In this document: in pieces, positions 35,397 to 48,324 of the stretch | Numbering within the stretch: position 1 is the stretch's first letter | Layout of the letters: every line of letters begins with the position of its first letter | From: Hofstenia miamia | Lineage: Eukaryota > Xenacoelomorpha > Acoela | Direction: 5' to 3' | NCBI GenBank assembly: GCA_004352715.1 | Contig: SCFE01000078.1 | Coordinates: 892,790-956,789 of the forward strand | Length of the DNA: 64,000 nucleotides | Made by a program: the position numbers and the translations under genes | The notes under the pieces: model-generated | Databases searched by the model: none | What the model was told of the DNA's origin: nothing | The model's input: the letters and a program-made list of their open reading frames with translations, nothing else

Positions 35397-36494
35397 AATT
35401 TACTTACTCTTCAGTAGTTGATAACGCAATCTAGTACGTCAACTCTTGTTTTTATGAACATTGCGCAATGAATTCAATGATTTGCAGCAAGGTGTTCAAT
35501 CTTAGGATAATATGCTATACACACTTCCAACTGTGCTCTTAACTCAATCAAGTTATATCAAGTTACGAATTACAATTCATAATATAATATTAGCCATCAT
35601 CAGTGGACTGCTGGTGGAAAACATACTGTATATTTTACCACTGATGCCATCAGTGGCCCATTGGTGGACCATTGCGCAATCAGGGCAACCTTAGAAGTCA
35701 GTAATCAACGAGTCGAGGCTTGGCAATAAGACTCACTTCATTATTTTGGTTCCTAGATGCTCTTAATATAAAAAGGAATTGCGAAAAGCATTTTTGAAAT
35801 TTTTAAAATGAAAAAAATATAATATACCTACTAAATGAATTTTTAAAATAATTTATTCATGAACATTTGGACAGCTTGAAATTAACCATTATATAAAAAT
35901 TTACGTTTGAGCAAAAGAGATATTTCACGATTTAAGAAAGTACTATTTCAAAATCTTAGTTAATTTTAAAATTTTAAACTTTTGTTAAAGTTGGCGGATT
36001 TTAATGCTTATTGTTATCATTTATAAGCAAGATATTCTTCCAAGCTGCCAACATTAATGTTTGTTGAGGACGAGATTAAAGTAGTGGTTAGAGCTACAAC
36101 TTTGCTCACAATTTTTGGAAATTTAAATATTTACAAAAAACTTTTATGGCGTTCAAACTTACAGCTTTTACTTTAGATTCAAATAAAATTTTCAAAACTA
36201 ATGCAGTGTAATTCGAAATTAGAGATGATCAACCTGATTTTCATTTATTAGCAATAAGTCAATAATAATATGCACGAATGCATCTCTAGTGGGTTGATAA
36301 CGTAGAGTTTATTTCGTACTCGACGGTCTTGAGTCTGTCTACAAAAGTGGTTGTTTCTACCTCATTTTATTTCGTAAATATTAATGAGCAAATGCTTGTT
36401 TTCAGGGACTTCAGGATTAAATTTTTCGTCAATATTGTAAGAACAAAACATTGTTTTTTATCGACATAGGCCTATATATATATATATATATATA
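35397..36494. repeat. 1.1-kb segment, first of two tandem copies
   Basis: About 1098 bases repeated at 36497-37594 after NN at 36495-36496. I saw only one difference (G/A at about 35913 versus 37013). Near-identity, the NN join and the (AT)n end of both copies argue for an assembly duplicate. The 60-codon open frame in both copies is not a recognisable gene. Confidence 0.85.
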
Positions 36495-36496
36495 NN

Positions 36497-37594
36497 AATT
36501 TACTTACTCTTCAGTAGTTGATAACGCAATCTAGTACGTCAACTCTTGTTTTTATGAACATTGCGCAATGAATTCAATGATTTGCAGCAAGGTGTTCAAT
36601 CTTAGGATAATATGCTATACACACTTCCAACTGTGCTCTTAACTCAATCAAGTTATATCAAGTTACGAATTACAATTCATAATATAATATTAGCCATCAT
36701 CAGTGGACTGCTGGTGGAAAACATACTGTATATTTTACCACTGATGCCATCAGTGGCCCATTGGTGGACCATTGCGCAATCAGGGCAACCTTAGAAGTCA
36801 GTAATCAACGAGTCGAGGCTTGGCAATAAGACTCACTTCATTATTTTGGTTCCTAGATGCTCTTAATATAAAAAGGAATTGCGAAAAGCATTTTTGAAAT
36901 TTTTAAAATGAAAAAAATATAATATACCTACTAAATGAATTTTTAAAATAATTTATTCATGAACATTTGGACAGCTTGAAATTAACCATTATATAAAAAT
37001 TTACGTTTGAACAAAAGAGATATTTCACGATTTAAGAAAGTACTATTTCAAAATCTTAGTTAATTTTAAAATTTTAAACTTTTGTTAAAGTTGGCGGATT
37101 TTAATGCTTATTGTTATCATTTATAAGCAAGATATTCTTCCAAGCTGCCAACATTAATGTTTGTTGAGGACGAGATTAAAGTAGTGGTTAGAGCTACAAC
37201 TTTGCTCACAATTTTTGGAAATTTAAATATTTACAAAAAACTTTTATGGCGTTCAAACTTACAGCTTTTACTTTAGATTCAAATAAAATTTTCAAAACTA
37301 ATGCAGTGTAATTCGAAATTAGAGATGATCAACCTGATTTTCATTTATTAGCAATAAGTCAATAATAATATGCACGAATGCATCTCTAGTGGGTTGATAA
37401 CGTAGAGTTTATTTCGTACTCGACGGTCTTGAGTCTGTCTACAAAAGTGGTTGTTTCTACCTCATTTTATTTCGTAAATATTAATGAGCAAATGCTTGTT
37501 TTCAGGGACTTCAGGATTAAATTTTTCGTCAATATTGTAAGAACAAAACATTGTTTTTTATCGACATAGGCCTATATATATATATATATATATA
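36497..37594. repeat. 1.1-kb segment, second copy
   Basis: See the copy at 35397-36494. This copy also ends in (AT)n and then continues into unique sequence, so it is probably the correctly placed one. Confidence 0.85.
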
Positions 37595-38793
37595 TGATTT
37601 AGAAATGCAATGTTGATTTTGCAACCACATGTTTGCTGAAAGATTATAAACAGACAACATTAAATGCAATTTAGTAAAATTTAATCCTGATCTACAATCG
37701 GAAATTTTAATGGAATATTAGCAAGTGACTTCCGATTTTCTTTTAAATATAATTGGATTGGACATTGCTTGTGTGCAAAAGCATAAAGCTATCTGCGAGA
37801 TATTAGTTCACCTACTGACAGACTTGATGTACAATGTATCAATTGCATTTATTTATCGATCAACTACGTGCTTATTAATAAAATAGACAAATAAATTATC
37901 GAGAGTGAATAATGCGCAAAATGGGTCGCGCAAACTATTTCGTATTTAAATGAATTATGAATAGCTGCATCCCACCTGAAGTAATAAATTTACAGAATAA
38001 TCTGTTTGCTTAAATATTCTTTAGTTTATGATAAACACTCAGAATTTGTTTTGAAAAGTTCACAACATAGTTTTTTCGCGTTCACACTTGAAACTTTGGT
38101 GTCAACCTCATTATCTGTCAAAAAATTATCGGCCAAAGTAGAATCGATTAACTCTGAAAACTTTGTTGACAACAAAATGTTTTGCGTTGACACTTACAAC
38201 CTTTGCTGACACCTCATTAAATTTGAAAACGTTGTGAACAAAGTTGTAGGCCTGAACGCTTTACTAAGGATATCCTTCTGCCCTTTGCTAGACTTGTGTT
38301 TGCTTAAAAAGCAATGTTTGAAGTGCTTAGCAATATAAAATGGTCGTTTTACATATAAAAATAATTCTCTCCTACTGTTCGCCCATAAATGTGTAATTAT
38401 CCGCTCACGAATGGGTCATTGTCGGATATACACCACTGGCCCATTAATTCCCCAGCGATCTTTTGCCATTAATGGCAACTACAATTGCCCATTGTCGGAC
38501 CATTAGTGGCTTGCTATTTAGGAATAATAATTGAATTTTTCCAGTTGAAGTGGACGTCATTTTGGTGGATGCCATTATAGAGAATAGAAATTAACATAAT
38601 CATTTTGTATCAACCTCCTCTAATTGGTATTATAGTAGATCATAGAATTAAAGTAATCGCCCCACAAATCTTCATGAAGGCCATGGAGCAAAATTTAATC
38701 GCCACTCAACCTCTCCCCGAGATTAATGGGGAATCACTTTGCCACAAAGATATTCAATTCATTTCACAAATATGGAAATCTCTTCAATAAAAG

Positions 38794-40871
38794 CAGGCTT
38801 GCAAATGGAAATGCGTTGGCCTTGAATTTCCATTCCATTTCCACAACTATTTTAGAAGCATTTCCATATTTTTCCATTAATTTCAACCAATTTTCATAAC
38901 TCTTTATTTGCATCCATCCCAATTCTATGAAATGTTCTGGTCCAATAATCATATTGCTCTTACAGCATGACTTCTATCTTGATGAAAATTGGAAACGTTA
39001 TGAGAAGTGAAAAAATTTTCGCCATTGTGGAAAAATGCTGAAATGCCGATTTAGGCCACAATAATGCCAAAAGAAAGTTAAATTTTTAAGGCCATAATTT
39101 CCAAGAACAATTACAATTTTGTAATGAGAAAGTTTAATTTTTAGTTATTTGAACAACTAAAATTTTCTGTGTACATATATCTGTTTGAAACTAATTTTAA
39201 GTGTAAAAGGCATGTAAAGTTTATGTGCAAGGTTGTTTAAAGGATGCATTATTCAATAGACATTGTGCGTAAATGGTGCAATTCCGTTATTTACCGCTTA
39301 TTACGTGATGCTTCTCTCGTCAACTTACGGCAATGTATACGCTTACACACATTTCTCACAATTTTTAAAACTGCGCAAAATAAGATAGATGTATTTTGCT
39401 CATTGTGTGGCAAGTTTTTTAAAGCTGGTCATTCTAATCATGTATCTGATCTGATCACATTGGTTCTACATCTCATGCAAAAGCAGTTGGTTTAAGCAAA
39501 CCACAACAGGATGTACTAACCACCATTTTCTCTTATTCCAAGCAACGAACAGAAGACTCTTTTAACGTTGACCCTGCTGAAGCTTTTATTGATGCTGAAT
39601 TACCACTGGCTTTGTTGTCTCAGCCCAAGTTGAAGCCAATTTATGGAAAAGTATTGAAACGAAATATTCCACGAATCCCTACACTATGTAGCCAACACTT
39701 ATGCAGATGTGTTTTCTACAAAATTTGATTCTCTCAAGCAAATTGTCACTTCATGATCAGGCTTCTTTGATTCAATTTGATGCGTGTGATTCTAATGTTG
39801 ACAAATATTTTGCTATCATAATTGAACTATTAGACGGGAAAAACTACATACCCTTTTTGACTGATTTGACTCAAGAAGATATATCTCTAAATACAATCAT
39901 GTTTCAGCAAAAAATAGTACAGCACTTTCGTTAATTGGAATGACCATTGCTTTTAACAAGTTTCGCTTATTCTTCACGGATGGAGTTAATTACAATATTG
40001 CTGCAGCAAAGGCGTTGAGAAATATGTATCCCCAATTAGTCCACGTTACTTGCGTCAGTCATATGAGGCACCGCATTTGCGCCAAGATCTATGAAACTCA
40101 AAATCATGTGAATAGTGTCGTTGTGAATATTAAGCGAGTGTTTGACAAATGTAACTATCAAGACGTAAACAATTGTTCGAATTTAGAGGAACTCAAAAGC
40201 TCTTTCCCTTGCCTGTTCTTACAAGTTGGGCTACCTGGTTGCGCTCTGTAGGACTTACAGTTGAGCATTTGGACTTATTGTAAGAGTTTTTGTGGAATCT
40301 CATGCAGGAGCTGAAAGCTGTAGTACCATGGAGACATCTGGAATTAAGGCTCAATTTGGATTACATTTTAAAGTGCAATCTTCTCAATACAGCGTCTGTA
40401 ATGCAGTTGCTGATTTTGGCGAAATAAATGAATATATATATATACAGGGTTAAAACCAGAATTAGAAACGAATGTTAGATGTCACAAACGGTTCCAGTCT
40501 TTAAAATACCTGAAATCATGAGCGAGAATTTCGATATTTAAGTATTGAGTCTAGAATTGTTTACCTCTACTAATGTATTGATGCGGTTATTTATCTTTTG
40601 ATTTTAAATAAATTTTGTTGTTGTATTCGCTCTGCCTTGTATGATTCAGACTAATTTGTGTTATTTGAATGCATTTTGTGACTGTTCTTAAAAATTATAT
40701 TTATATTAAAATATATTTTGGTATTTTGAACATTTTCATAAGCTTGACAATGTTTTTTTGAAAACTTCTCCATTCAATTTCCATTCTAAAAAATGATTTT
40801 CATTTCCATTTCCATTTCCATAATCTAGAAATGGAATGAAACGGACATTTCTATTTCCAAGAGCAATTCTG
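38794..40871 (+). mobile_element. hAT element of the CGG-binding-protein-1-like group, decayed
   Basis: The left end is CAGGCTTGCAAATGGAAATG, followed by many TTTCCATTTCC motifs. The right end (about 40760-40871) has the same kind of motifs inverted and ends in a diverged GCAATTCTG. Flanks are AATAAAAG and ATAAAAAT, not a clear 8-bp duplication. The internal coding relic at 39.24-40.43 kb supports the hAT call. A homologous end fragment lies at 61568-61684. Confidence 0.65.
39244..40430 (+). pseudogene. hAT transposase, CGBP1-like, frameshifted
   Basis: Blocks in changing frames: a BED-like zinc finger start (DVFCSLCGKFF....H.SDHIGS..H); EDSFNVDPAEAFIDAELPLA and QPKLKPIYGKVLKRNIPRIP; DACDSNVDKYFAIII (the first catalytic D of FDE-type strands); LFFTDGVNYNIAAAKALRNM with YPQLVHVTCVSHMRHRIC (second catalytic region); and LPVLTSWATWLRSVGLTVEH. 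The series matches hAT transposases that are annotated as CGG triplet repeat-binding protein 1-like. Stops and shifts separate the blocks, and the C-terminal dimerisation block is not seen before the frame degenerates at an AT tract. Confidence 0.7.
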
Positions 40872-43119
40872 ATAAAAATGCTTGCAAACTGTTTATGTGT
40901 ATTAAATCTACTTATTTTAATGGCTAAGCAGCCCGCACTGGTAGTGAGCCGCAACTCAACACAAATGCAGTAAATGTCATATAATTTATAACTAATGTGT
41001 TGAAAAAAATATTTACATTTGAACATTATAAAGTAGGATCATTTACTCATTAGAATTTCATATAAATTTTCAATTTCTGTGTAGATTTCATTAAAAAATT
41101 CAATAATTTTTTTTAGGATCATAAAATTAAATCGTAAAAATTAAATTCACCGGGGTTAGAATTTCGTGGGACAGGTCAAGTTGGACTTGGTACAAGGTTT
41201 CCGGCCTATGTTTCTTTCTGTAGCCAGCTGTTAATCTAAAATGGATAAAATTTTGCAAGAGTAGCTACAATTTCTTCACAAATTCTACCATATACCAATT
41301 TATCAATTTCGTGAATCCTCTGCCCGTGGAGCATGCATTATACTGTGATCAACTCGAGATTCACCACTTTCCACAGTGGGAAGCGAACATTTTTGTAAAC
41401 TGTACCCAATCTCATATTTGTAAAAAACTGAGTTTTAAATACTATTTAGCAAGTCCCCCAAAGCAATTAAATTATAATAAAAATAGCAAAAAACATATTT
41501 TTAAAGTTATCATACCTGCAAATTTTCTGCTATAAATTCCTGTAGTGGTAAGAATTGACCACATTAAGTAAGACTTGCGGAAGCAAAAACAAGTGAAATA
41601 ATAGTATCAGAAAAACAAAATAAATTTTCTATAATTAATATATATATATATAATAAATAATTATATTATAATTTTATACCGCACTTACACAAAAGCATTT
41701 AATATATGCAAAGTGGTCAAAATTGGCCACTCTGCACTCTAGTGTTAATAAGTCAGACATTTCTTTGAATTTGAAATATTTTACATCTAAATATTAAATT
41801 TATTTTTATAATTCTGTTTTATCTAATCTAATACTTTATTTATTTCAATACCAACATGAAGTTAGTGTATTTCATGATATTTCACTTTGCAATTACCCAC
41901 AATATGACACTCTAATTCATAATTTGGCATTGTAAAAATAATGAATTATATTTCATATTTGCTCTCTTGGAAAATCCTTTTAATGATTTACTGAAAGTAT
42001 TTTAAATAATCAGGGCCAATCTTGGCTAACTAGTTTCAATCTTTGATACAGATAAAAATGAGTTTTCCTAATTTGTCAAACACTATTTACAAGTTAGCAT
42101 GAATAGAAAAACATATTTTAATCCATAGAAAAATTGATCTGAAAAAGATAATTCAAAAACTGCTTAGGTTCCTTAAGTAAGTGTAAGAATAAACATCTAA
42201 AGATAGATACATTATATTATTGTGCATTAATTAATCACATGTGGACACCATTTCTATTGAATTTGATTGGCGCAATTATTTGATTGGATCATTCTTTATA
42301 TAAGTAAGATACTATACATTTTTTTATTCTCTTCGAAATGAATATGAATTCAACTATAGAAGGTATTTATTATTCAAGTTTCTGTTGAATATTAATATAA
42401 AAATCGAAATCATAAAAAATTTGATTAAGTAAACAATTTTTCCTAACATAACCAGAGTAATTTGTCAAACATTCTACGATTTTTCTTAATTACAGCATAG
42501 CTATAAACGTTTGAAACGAATTGCGCAATTATTTGAAATTTAAAAAATTAACACATTCAAAATTATCCTAGAAGTTTATTACTTCATGTTTTAAAAACAA
42601 ACAAGCACATCTGTTACAGCCATGTCGACCTTCATAATGAATAAAGTTATAGAAAATTCATTTTTATACCTCACTGTGTGCTTTAAAGTTATTTTTAGTT
42701 AAGGTCACTCTGCAAAATGACAATATTTATATAAAATGCTTTGTATTATATATATATATATATATATTCATATTTGCTCTCTTGGAAAATCCTTTTAATG
42801 ATTTACTGAAAGTATTTTAAATAATCAGGGCCAATCTTGGCTAACTAGTTTCAATCTTTGATACAGATAAAAATGAGTTTTCCTAATTTGTCAAACACTA
42901 TTTACAAGTTAGCATGAATAGAAAAACATATTTTAATCCATAGAAAAATTGATCTGAAAAAGATAATTCAAAAACTGCTTAGGTTCCTTAAGTAAGTGTA
43001 AGAATAAACATCTAAAGATAGATACATTATATTATTGTGCATTAATTAATCACATGTGGACACCATTTCTATTGAATTTGATTGGCGCAATTATTTGATT
43101 GGATCATTCTTTATATAAN

Positions 43120-43120
<1 letters not shown>
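40872..43120. other. No gene recognised; contains a duplicated 351-bp segment
   Basis: 41952-42302 recurs at 42767-43118, just before an N at 43119, and both copies sit near (AT)n. This is another join-associated duplicate just upstream of the GPCR gene. It could hide or displace a 5' exon of that gene. Confidence 0.6.
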
Positions 43121-43155
<35 letters not shown>

Positions 43156-43175
43156 TTATATATATATATATATAT
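43121..43175. repeat. (AT)n microsatellite, interrupted
   Basis: Two alternating TA runs separated by ACATT, just after the N at 43119. Confidence 0.93.
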
Positions 43176-43254
43176 TTGTGGAATTGCCTGTTTATATGGT
43201 TTTGATCCCAATTTGCGCTAATTAGGTAATCGAAATAAATTCGATTTCACACCA

Positions 43255-43494
43255 ATGACAGATTATGGGAAGACATTTTGGAACTATTTGGCATATAGTC
43301 TTGTTGTGATAGTTGGAATCAGTAGTAATGCACTGGTGGTTTATCTATTTAGCACACGTGAGCAAATTCGAAAATTTAGTGGTCCCGGTGGCACATTAAT
43401 GATTTCACTCTCTTGCATTGACATTGGACAATGTGTTGCCTTGATATTCATCAAGCTCATCAACAACTATATTGCAGACTATTTACATTATCAG
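43255..43494 (+). CDS. GPCR exon 1 (helices 1 and 2)
   Basis: The start ATG gives only eight residues before helix 1. A TTAG acceptor-like site at 43222-43225 with an open frame to the ATG leaves room for an upstream exon. The end is ambiguous. CAG|GTTTCT at 43494 is phase 0 and joins to exon 2 with the extracellular Cys restored. The stronger donor GC|GTAAGT at 43520 is phase 2 and would pair with an acceptor at 43898, losing that Cys. I prefer the first because loop 2 has its partner Cys. Confidence 0.7.
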
Positions 43495-46400
43495 GTTTCT
43501 ATTGTTGCATTATCTGTAGCGTAAGTAAAAACATTTTTTAATGTAATTTTTAGTTTTTCTTTAAAAAATTTAGGCCTGTCTTTGATTAAATTTTCTTACA
43601 AATCCAAACATCTGAGCTATGAAGTATGCAAAATAGATATATAATGCGTACATTTCTTTATAAAATTGACCTAAATATGGCTATACATTCGTGTAGATAA
43701 TATGAAATTACTTGTAGTTGTTTTATCAATAGATAGACATCCATATTTCTAGTTATTTTGTGTATGTTAACTAAGCGTCTTTGCTCCATAATACTCCATA
43801 TGTAATAATTGTTACATAAATATTTATACATATTAGCATACTTTCAATCTTTTATCTTCTAAAATTGTTCTTTAGTTTCTGTGTCAAACAGTCTTCAGTG
43901 CTTATATCTTCTGGGGTTCTGCAGTCACCTCGATGTATCATCTGGTGATGATTGGGTTAGAACGCTATCTTTGTATTTGTCATCCAATTTGGCATCGACA
44001 AAATAGTGGGCTTAAAATGATCTATGGGATGATTATTTTCTCATATTTTATGGGATATATATTTGTAGAAGGTATGAATTTTTTAAAATTTGTAATTCAA
44101 TTTTTTTCAATTAATTTATATCAAACTCTACATAACTTTGCGTAATCAATTGGACTAAATAAACCATTTGCCATTTGCGGTATTTTCACTTCAATTCCTA
44201 ACAAAGTTTTGGTTCAGGCTTGGTTTTAATGAAAACATACAACGGCTTGTATCATACTATGGTAGAATCTATGGCGGGCTAAATTATTTAACTCGTTTAT
44301 AACAGTGACTTGCAGTGTACATGCGACATTCCATTGAAGGAAGCGGAGTCTCATATAAAGCTAAATTTATAATATTTTTATCTATCATATGTTTTATCAC
44401 TTTAAATTAAGTGTATTTAGCGAGAAGCTTAAGTCGATGATATTCTCTCCCTTAAACACAACTTTCCATGGAAAAAAAGTCCCAATCCCTAATCTAAATT
44501 GAAGAATAACAACCAATTTAATTTCTAAAATAATGCTTTTTCAATTGAAATAAGTTCTAAATTTAAGAATCGTCCTTGTCAAGTTGAAATTTCAATCTAA
44601 TTAGAAATAGTGTATAGAAGCACGTTTTTTGAAAATTTATTATATTATCAGACATCTACTAAATTAAGTATTAGATCAAAGTAATCACAGATCCATAAAA
44701 TTCAATAGTCCTTTCATTCTAAGCATTTCATTTTAATGCTGAATTCATTCATTAGGTCTTCAATAATCTTTCTTTTGTTAGAAGGGATATAAAACTTAGC
44801 TATGCAACTTAACACCTAAGCCCCAAAATTCTGTTGCCAAGTAAAATTATATTTTGTATTTTATTATAAATAAATTCTGTAATCTTAGACAACGAAATGG
44901 AAAAATCAACAGATTGATACATGCTACACATTTGCAGCACATATTTTTAAGGATAGAGTAATGATAAAAACTGAAAACATTTAAAGCAGCTGTTCTTTGC
45001 TTTCAGTGTACACGAACACCCTAGTGCTAAATTTCTAATCTGATTGCCTGTTGCGGCTTTTTTGCTTTTCGTACTAGACTAGAGACACAGTTGACAATTT
45101 CTTTTCAAACAGTAGGTCATGTACCAGATAAAGTGAGCTTCTTTGGTCAGCAATTTATTGCTTTGGAACGCTGTTGAGTAGAAATTTTCAAGTCGGGCAT
45201 TGCTATAGATCCTACTGTGTTGTTGAGTTTATGAAGACTATATATATATATATATTGCAAAAATTTGCAATCGTCTGCATCAGCACCCATTCTTCCACGC
45301 CAAAAACTTTCAAGTTGCTGCACTCTCTTATTGGACAAATTTAGTTCACGTCAAGTTATGCACTTGTTTAAAAATTAAAACCCCACTGCACCACATATTG
45401 CTTGATGAGCTATTTATTTGTATTTAGAAATCACGGCAACTGATTAGATTTCAATTAATCTGCAGCTTGGTAGGAAATTCTATTAAAGTAGTTGAATAAA
45501 GTATTGTAAGACAGTGTCGATTTTCCTTTAGGTATTCTCTCCAAAACTCGATAAACAATAAAAAACATGTAATGTTTCACCTTGTGTAAAAATCTATATT
45601 TTGATATTCATTTGTGAAATTCGGTCATGTCTTAATATTGCAAACTTGGTAAGTTATAAGACAAAAAAATAAATGGCTAACTATTAAGTATCGATGCTAC
45701 GTAGATATAACCTTTAAAAAAAATTATTTAAAAGAAAGGGGTAAAATATTAAGTGTGAATTGATTGAATTAACTAAAACCTCATTAAGGTAAATTTAACC
45801 GCGATTAATGTTAATTTTGTTACATTATTTACTCATAGTTCTTTTTATTCATATTATATTATTGAATATTGTTATTTTAAACTGCTCTTTTTCATATGTT
45901 ATTGATTTCATTACAATATCTTAAAAAATTATGCTGCACTGTTTAAAATATTGTAGAAAATATATTTCGATATTATTATCAACTATATTTAATATTTATT
46001 CGTAGCAAATTTTCATATTTCTTTAAGAAAAATATTGAATAATCATTTGACGTTTGTGAAATTGCAATGGATCTTAAGCGAGCCAGCACGCTGAGTTGCA
46101 GATATTTTTGTTTTGTCTACAAGGCCTAAACTTGAAGTATAAATATATTTCTTCTTACAAATATATACATGTATTAAATGGATGGAATCATTTGATTCTA
46201 TAAACGTATGAAGTAATACATGTATATTGATTTAATGTAGATGGAATTTTGTTTTTAATGAAACATGTAATTGATGTAATTCTGATTAATTAATTATGTT
46301 TGTGTGATTACGTTGCAAAGGGCTGCTATTTAGTTAATTATCAAACGGCTTAGTTGCAAAATTAGCCCAATAAGGAGTAATCAAATTTCTATCACGTGGT

Positions 46401-48324
46401 CTTTCAAAAAGAGGTGCTTTAAAAAAACAAAAACTGCTTGAAAGAGAATGACAACCTCAAGAGAAAACCATATATTGTAATAGATGCAATTTGAATAATT
46501 TCGAACAATTAGATTGCAACATTGACCTATATTATATAGTTTTAATTGTTCTATCCTTAGCGTTTTGTTTAGGCTACATTCCTTTTCTAGCATATAAAGT
46601 TATTGATGGTGTCTGCACTTTTAATGAAGACCTATTTCTTCGTCATAAAGTACTAATTGGTGTTGGGATTGGAATATTTGCAACAATATTACCTGCAGTC
46701 ATTATAATGGGACTATATGCATTAATATTCATCAAACTTGCGTCAAATAAGAATTCGGCATCCAAAGCTACTAAGGTAGTTTTGCGAACTCTTGTCCTGG
46801 TAAGCTCATCAAAATATAGTATTTATTGATGTAGTAAGGGGAGAATATTTATATTTTCAAACCTGATTCATGTATGAATATAAGTCTAGTTTCGTTTGAA
46901 AATGTAAGAAGGTACAAAATTCGTAAATACTAAACAGTACTGATCTTAGGATAAACCCAGACCTGGTAGGCTAGCCCAGAAAATTTTCTCTTGCCTAGTA
47001 AATTTCTACATCCTATCTGAACAGCCATAGCCCATATGTATACTTATTCACTCACTTAAATTTTATGCATATCTTCCAAAAATATATTTCACAAAATAGA
47101 GTTTTTTGTATTCAAAATCAGTTGCAAAAAAATACATTAAGAACCCATGAGTTAAAGAACAATTGTTGCAAGCATTATAATGTTTAGTTTTTGTATATTT
47201 TGGCTCATGGTGAAACCAAGTAAAACAGAGAAGATTAATGGCACTAAAATTTGCAGTGGAGAGTTATATCTTATGGAATCGTCACTCGTCACCAATTTAT
47301 TTTTTAAGGTTTTTTCAAGTTCTTGAAAATTCTAATCTAATTCTTATATGCAATTTTCTATGCGAAATCATTGTTTAGTTCTTTAAAATATAATACTGGA
47401 GTATGTTTATTTGACTAATTCTTTTCTCAAAAAAGGAAATATTTGTCACTGCCATTAAAAATTGCATTGCAGATAGAAAACTGAAAACTAATCGTATATT
47501 GTCAAATAACTTAATTCTTGACGTTTGATGTTACTAGAAAAATATTTTAAGCGCTTATAGCTTAAAAAATATTAACGCAATTTGAAAGTACAATGTGATA
47601 GAGGAGATCTCATTCTGACTTTGCGCACGGCATGCACTTTCCAATGTCTGGGGCATGATATTAAGATACTTCGGGAAAATTTAAGGAAGTTATTTCGTTT
47701 TAATTTATTTTCATGGTCTTTTCTTTCCAACACAAATCCGAAAAATTTCTTTTTCTATTTCTCATTAACCATACCATCTGAAATCGTTTATAAATAAATA
47801 ACGCTATAAAATCAATCAGTTCGTTAATATATACTTTAAATGACATAAGTATTAACATTTTTATATGGCTACAAATATTATTCTTTAAATACTTTTTTCT
47901 AAGAAAATCTTGTTGCCAACCTAAATTATCAGACGTAAATTATTACAATGAACGTTATTGGCATTAACATAAGAAAAGGAAAACGTTTACAAAAAATTCA
48001 CTGAACTTGATCAAAATAAGTATAAAATTGAAATTATTCAAAACACTTCTTCTCTGTGTTTCAATAACCTATTTTTTCTAACTACAAGCTACCTGATGTT
48101 CTTTTTAGACTTTGGTAGTGTACTTAATATGCTGTGGACCTTCACAAATTGGTTGGATGCTCAACTGTTTAGATCTAATCTATTGGGATCCATTGGGTTT
48201 TCCAACATACCTTGGAGTATTTCTAACTGCACTTAATTCAACTATGAACCCATTCATATACACGCTCAGCATTGCTCCATTCCGAAAAGCAGTATTTGAA
48301 TTTCTCTTATGTAAAGCATGCTAA
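43255..48324 (+). CDS. Class A (rhodopsin-like) G-protein-coupled receptor, four coding exons
   Basis: Exons 43255-43494, 43876-44071, 46573-46799 and 48109-48324 join in frame to about 292 residues with stop TAA. Landmarks: GISSNALVVYLF (N1.50), LSCID (D2.50), CQTVF (candidate 3.25 Cys), LERY (E/DRY), GVCTFNED (extracellular loop 2 Cys), LPAVIIMGLY (P5.50, Y5.58), CCGP in helix 6 (for CWxP), NSTMNPFIY (NPxxY) and FRKAVFEFLLCKAC (helix 8 with palmitoylation-type Cys). The residue seven before the NPxxY proline is Ala, where opsins have the retinal Lys, so it is not a working opsin of the usual kind. There is no Trp at 4.50. The ligand is unknown. The receptor would act at the plasma membrane through a heterotrimeric G protein. 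Confidence 0.85.
43876..44071 (+). CDS. GPCR exon 2 (helix 3, loop 2, start of helix 4)
   Basis: Follows the acceptor TTGTTCTTTAG. It reads FLCQTVFSAYIFWGSAV through VMIGLERYLCICHPIWHRQ to YGMIIFSYFMGYIFVE and ends at AAG|GTATGA, one base into a glycine codon. Confidence 0.78.
45240..45255. repeat. Short (AT)n in GPCR intron 2
   Basis: About 16 bases of alternating TA. The neighbouring minus-strand frame (45338-45250) reads SNKRVQQLESFWRGRMGADA, is coding-like, but is not recognised. Confidence 0.85.
46573..46799 (+). CDS. GPCR exon 3 (loop 2, helix 5, third cytoplasmic loop)
   Basis: The acceptor TTTTGTTTAG joins GC to the preceding G to make Gly. It reads YIPFLAYKVIDGVCTFNED, then helix 5 with P and Y at the standard positions, then KLASNKNSASKATKVVLRTL. 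The third cytoplasmic loop is short and basic. The donor is CTG|GTAAGC, phase 0. The open frame extends upstream past the acceptor, but that part is intronic on this model. Confidence 0.82.
48109..48324 (+). CDS. GPCR exon 4 (helices 6 and 7, C-terminal tail)
   Basis: The acceptor TTCTTTTTAG is followed by TLVVYLICCGPSQIGWMLN, loop 3, YLGVFLTALNSTMNPFIY and a short tail ending LCKAC and TAA. The tail is very short, with two terminal cysteines. No serine-rich phosphorylation cluster is present. Confidence 0.85.
   Translation, partial: TLVVYLICCGPSQIGWMLNCLDLIYWDPLGFPTYLGVFLTALNSTMNPFIYTLSIAPFRKAVFEFLLCKAC

Noticed and set aside
35512-35694. 60-codon frame present twice (also 36612-36794)
   Set aside because: The two copies are an assembly duplicate; the protein has no recognisable features and overlaps palindromic motifs.
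43255-48324. Calling the GPCR an opsin
   Set aside because: The retinal-binding lysine position in helix 7 is alanine and the helix 6 CWxP is CCGP; only the general fold and the ERY/HP region are opsin-like.
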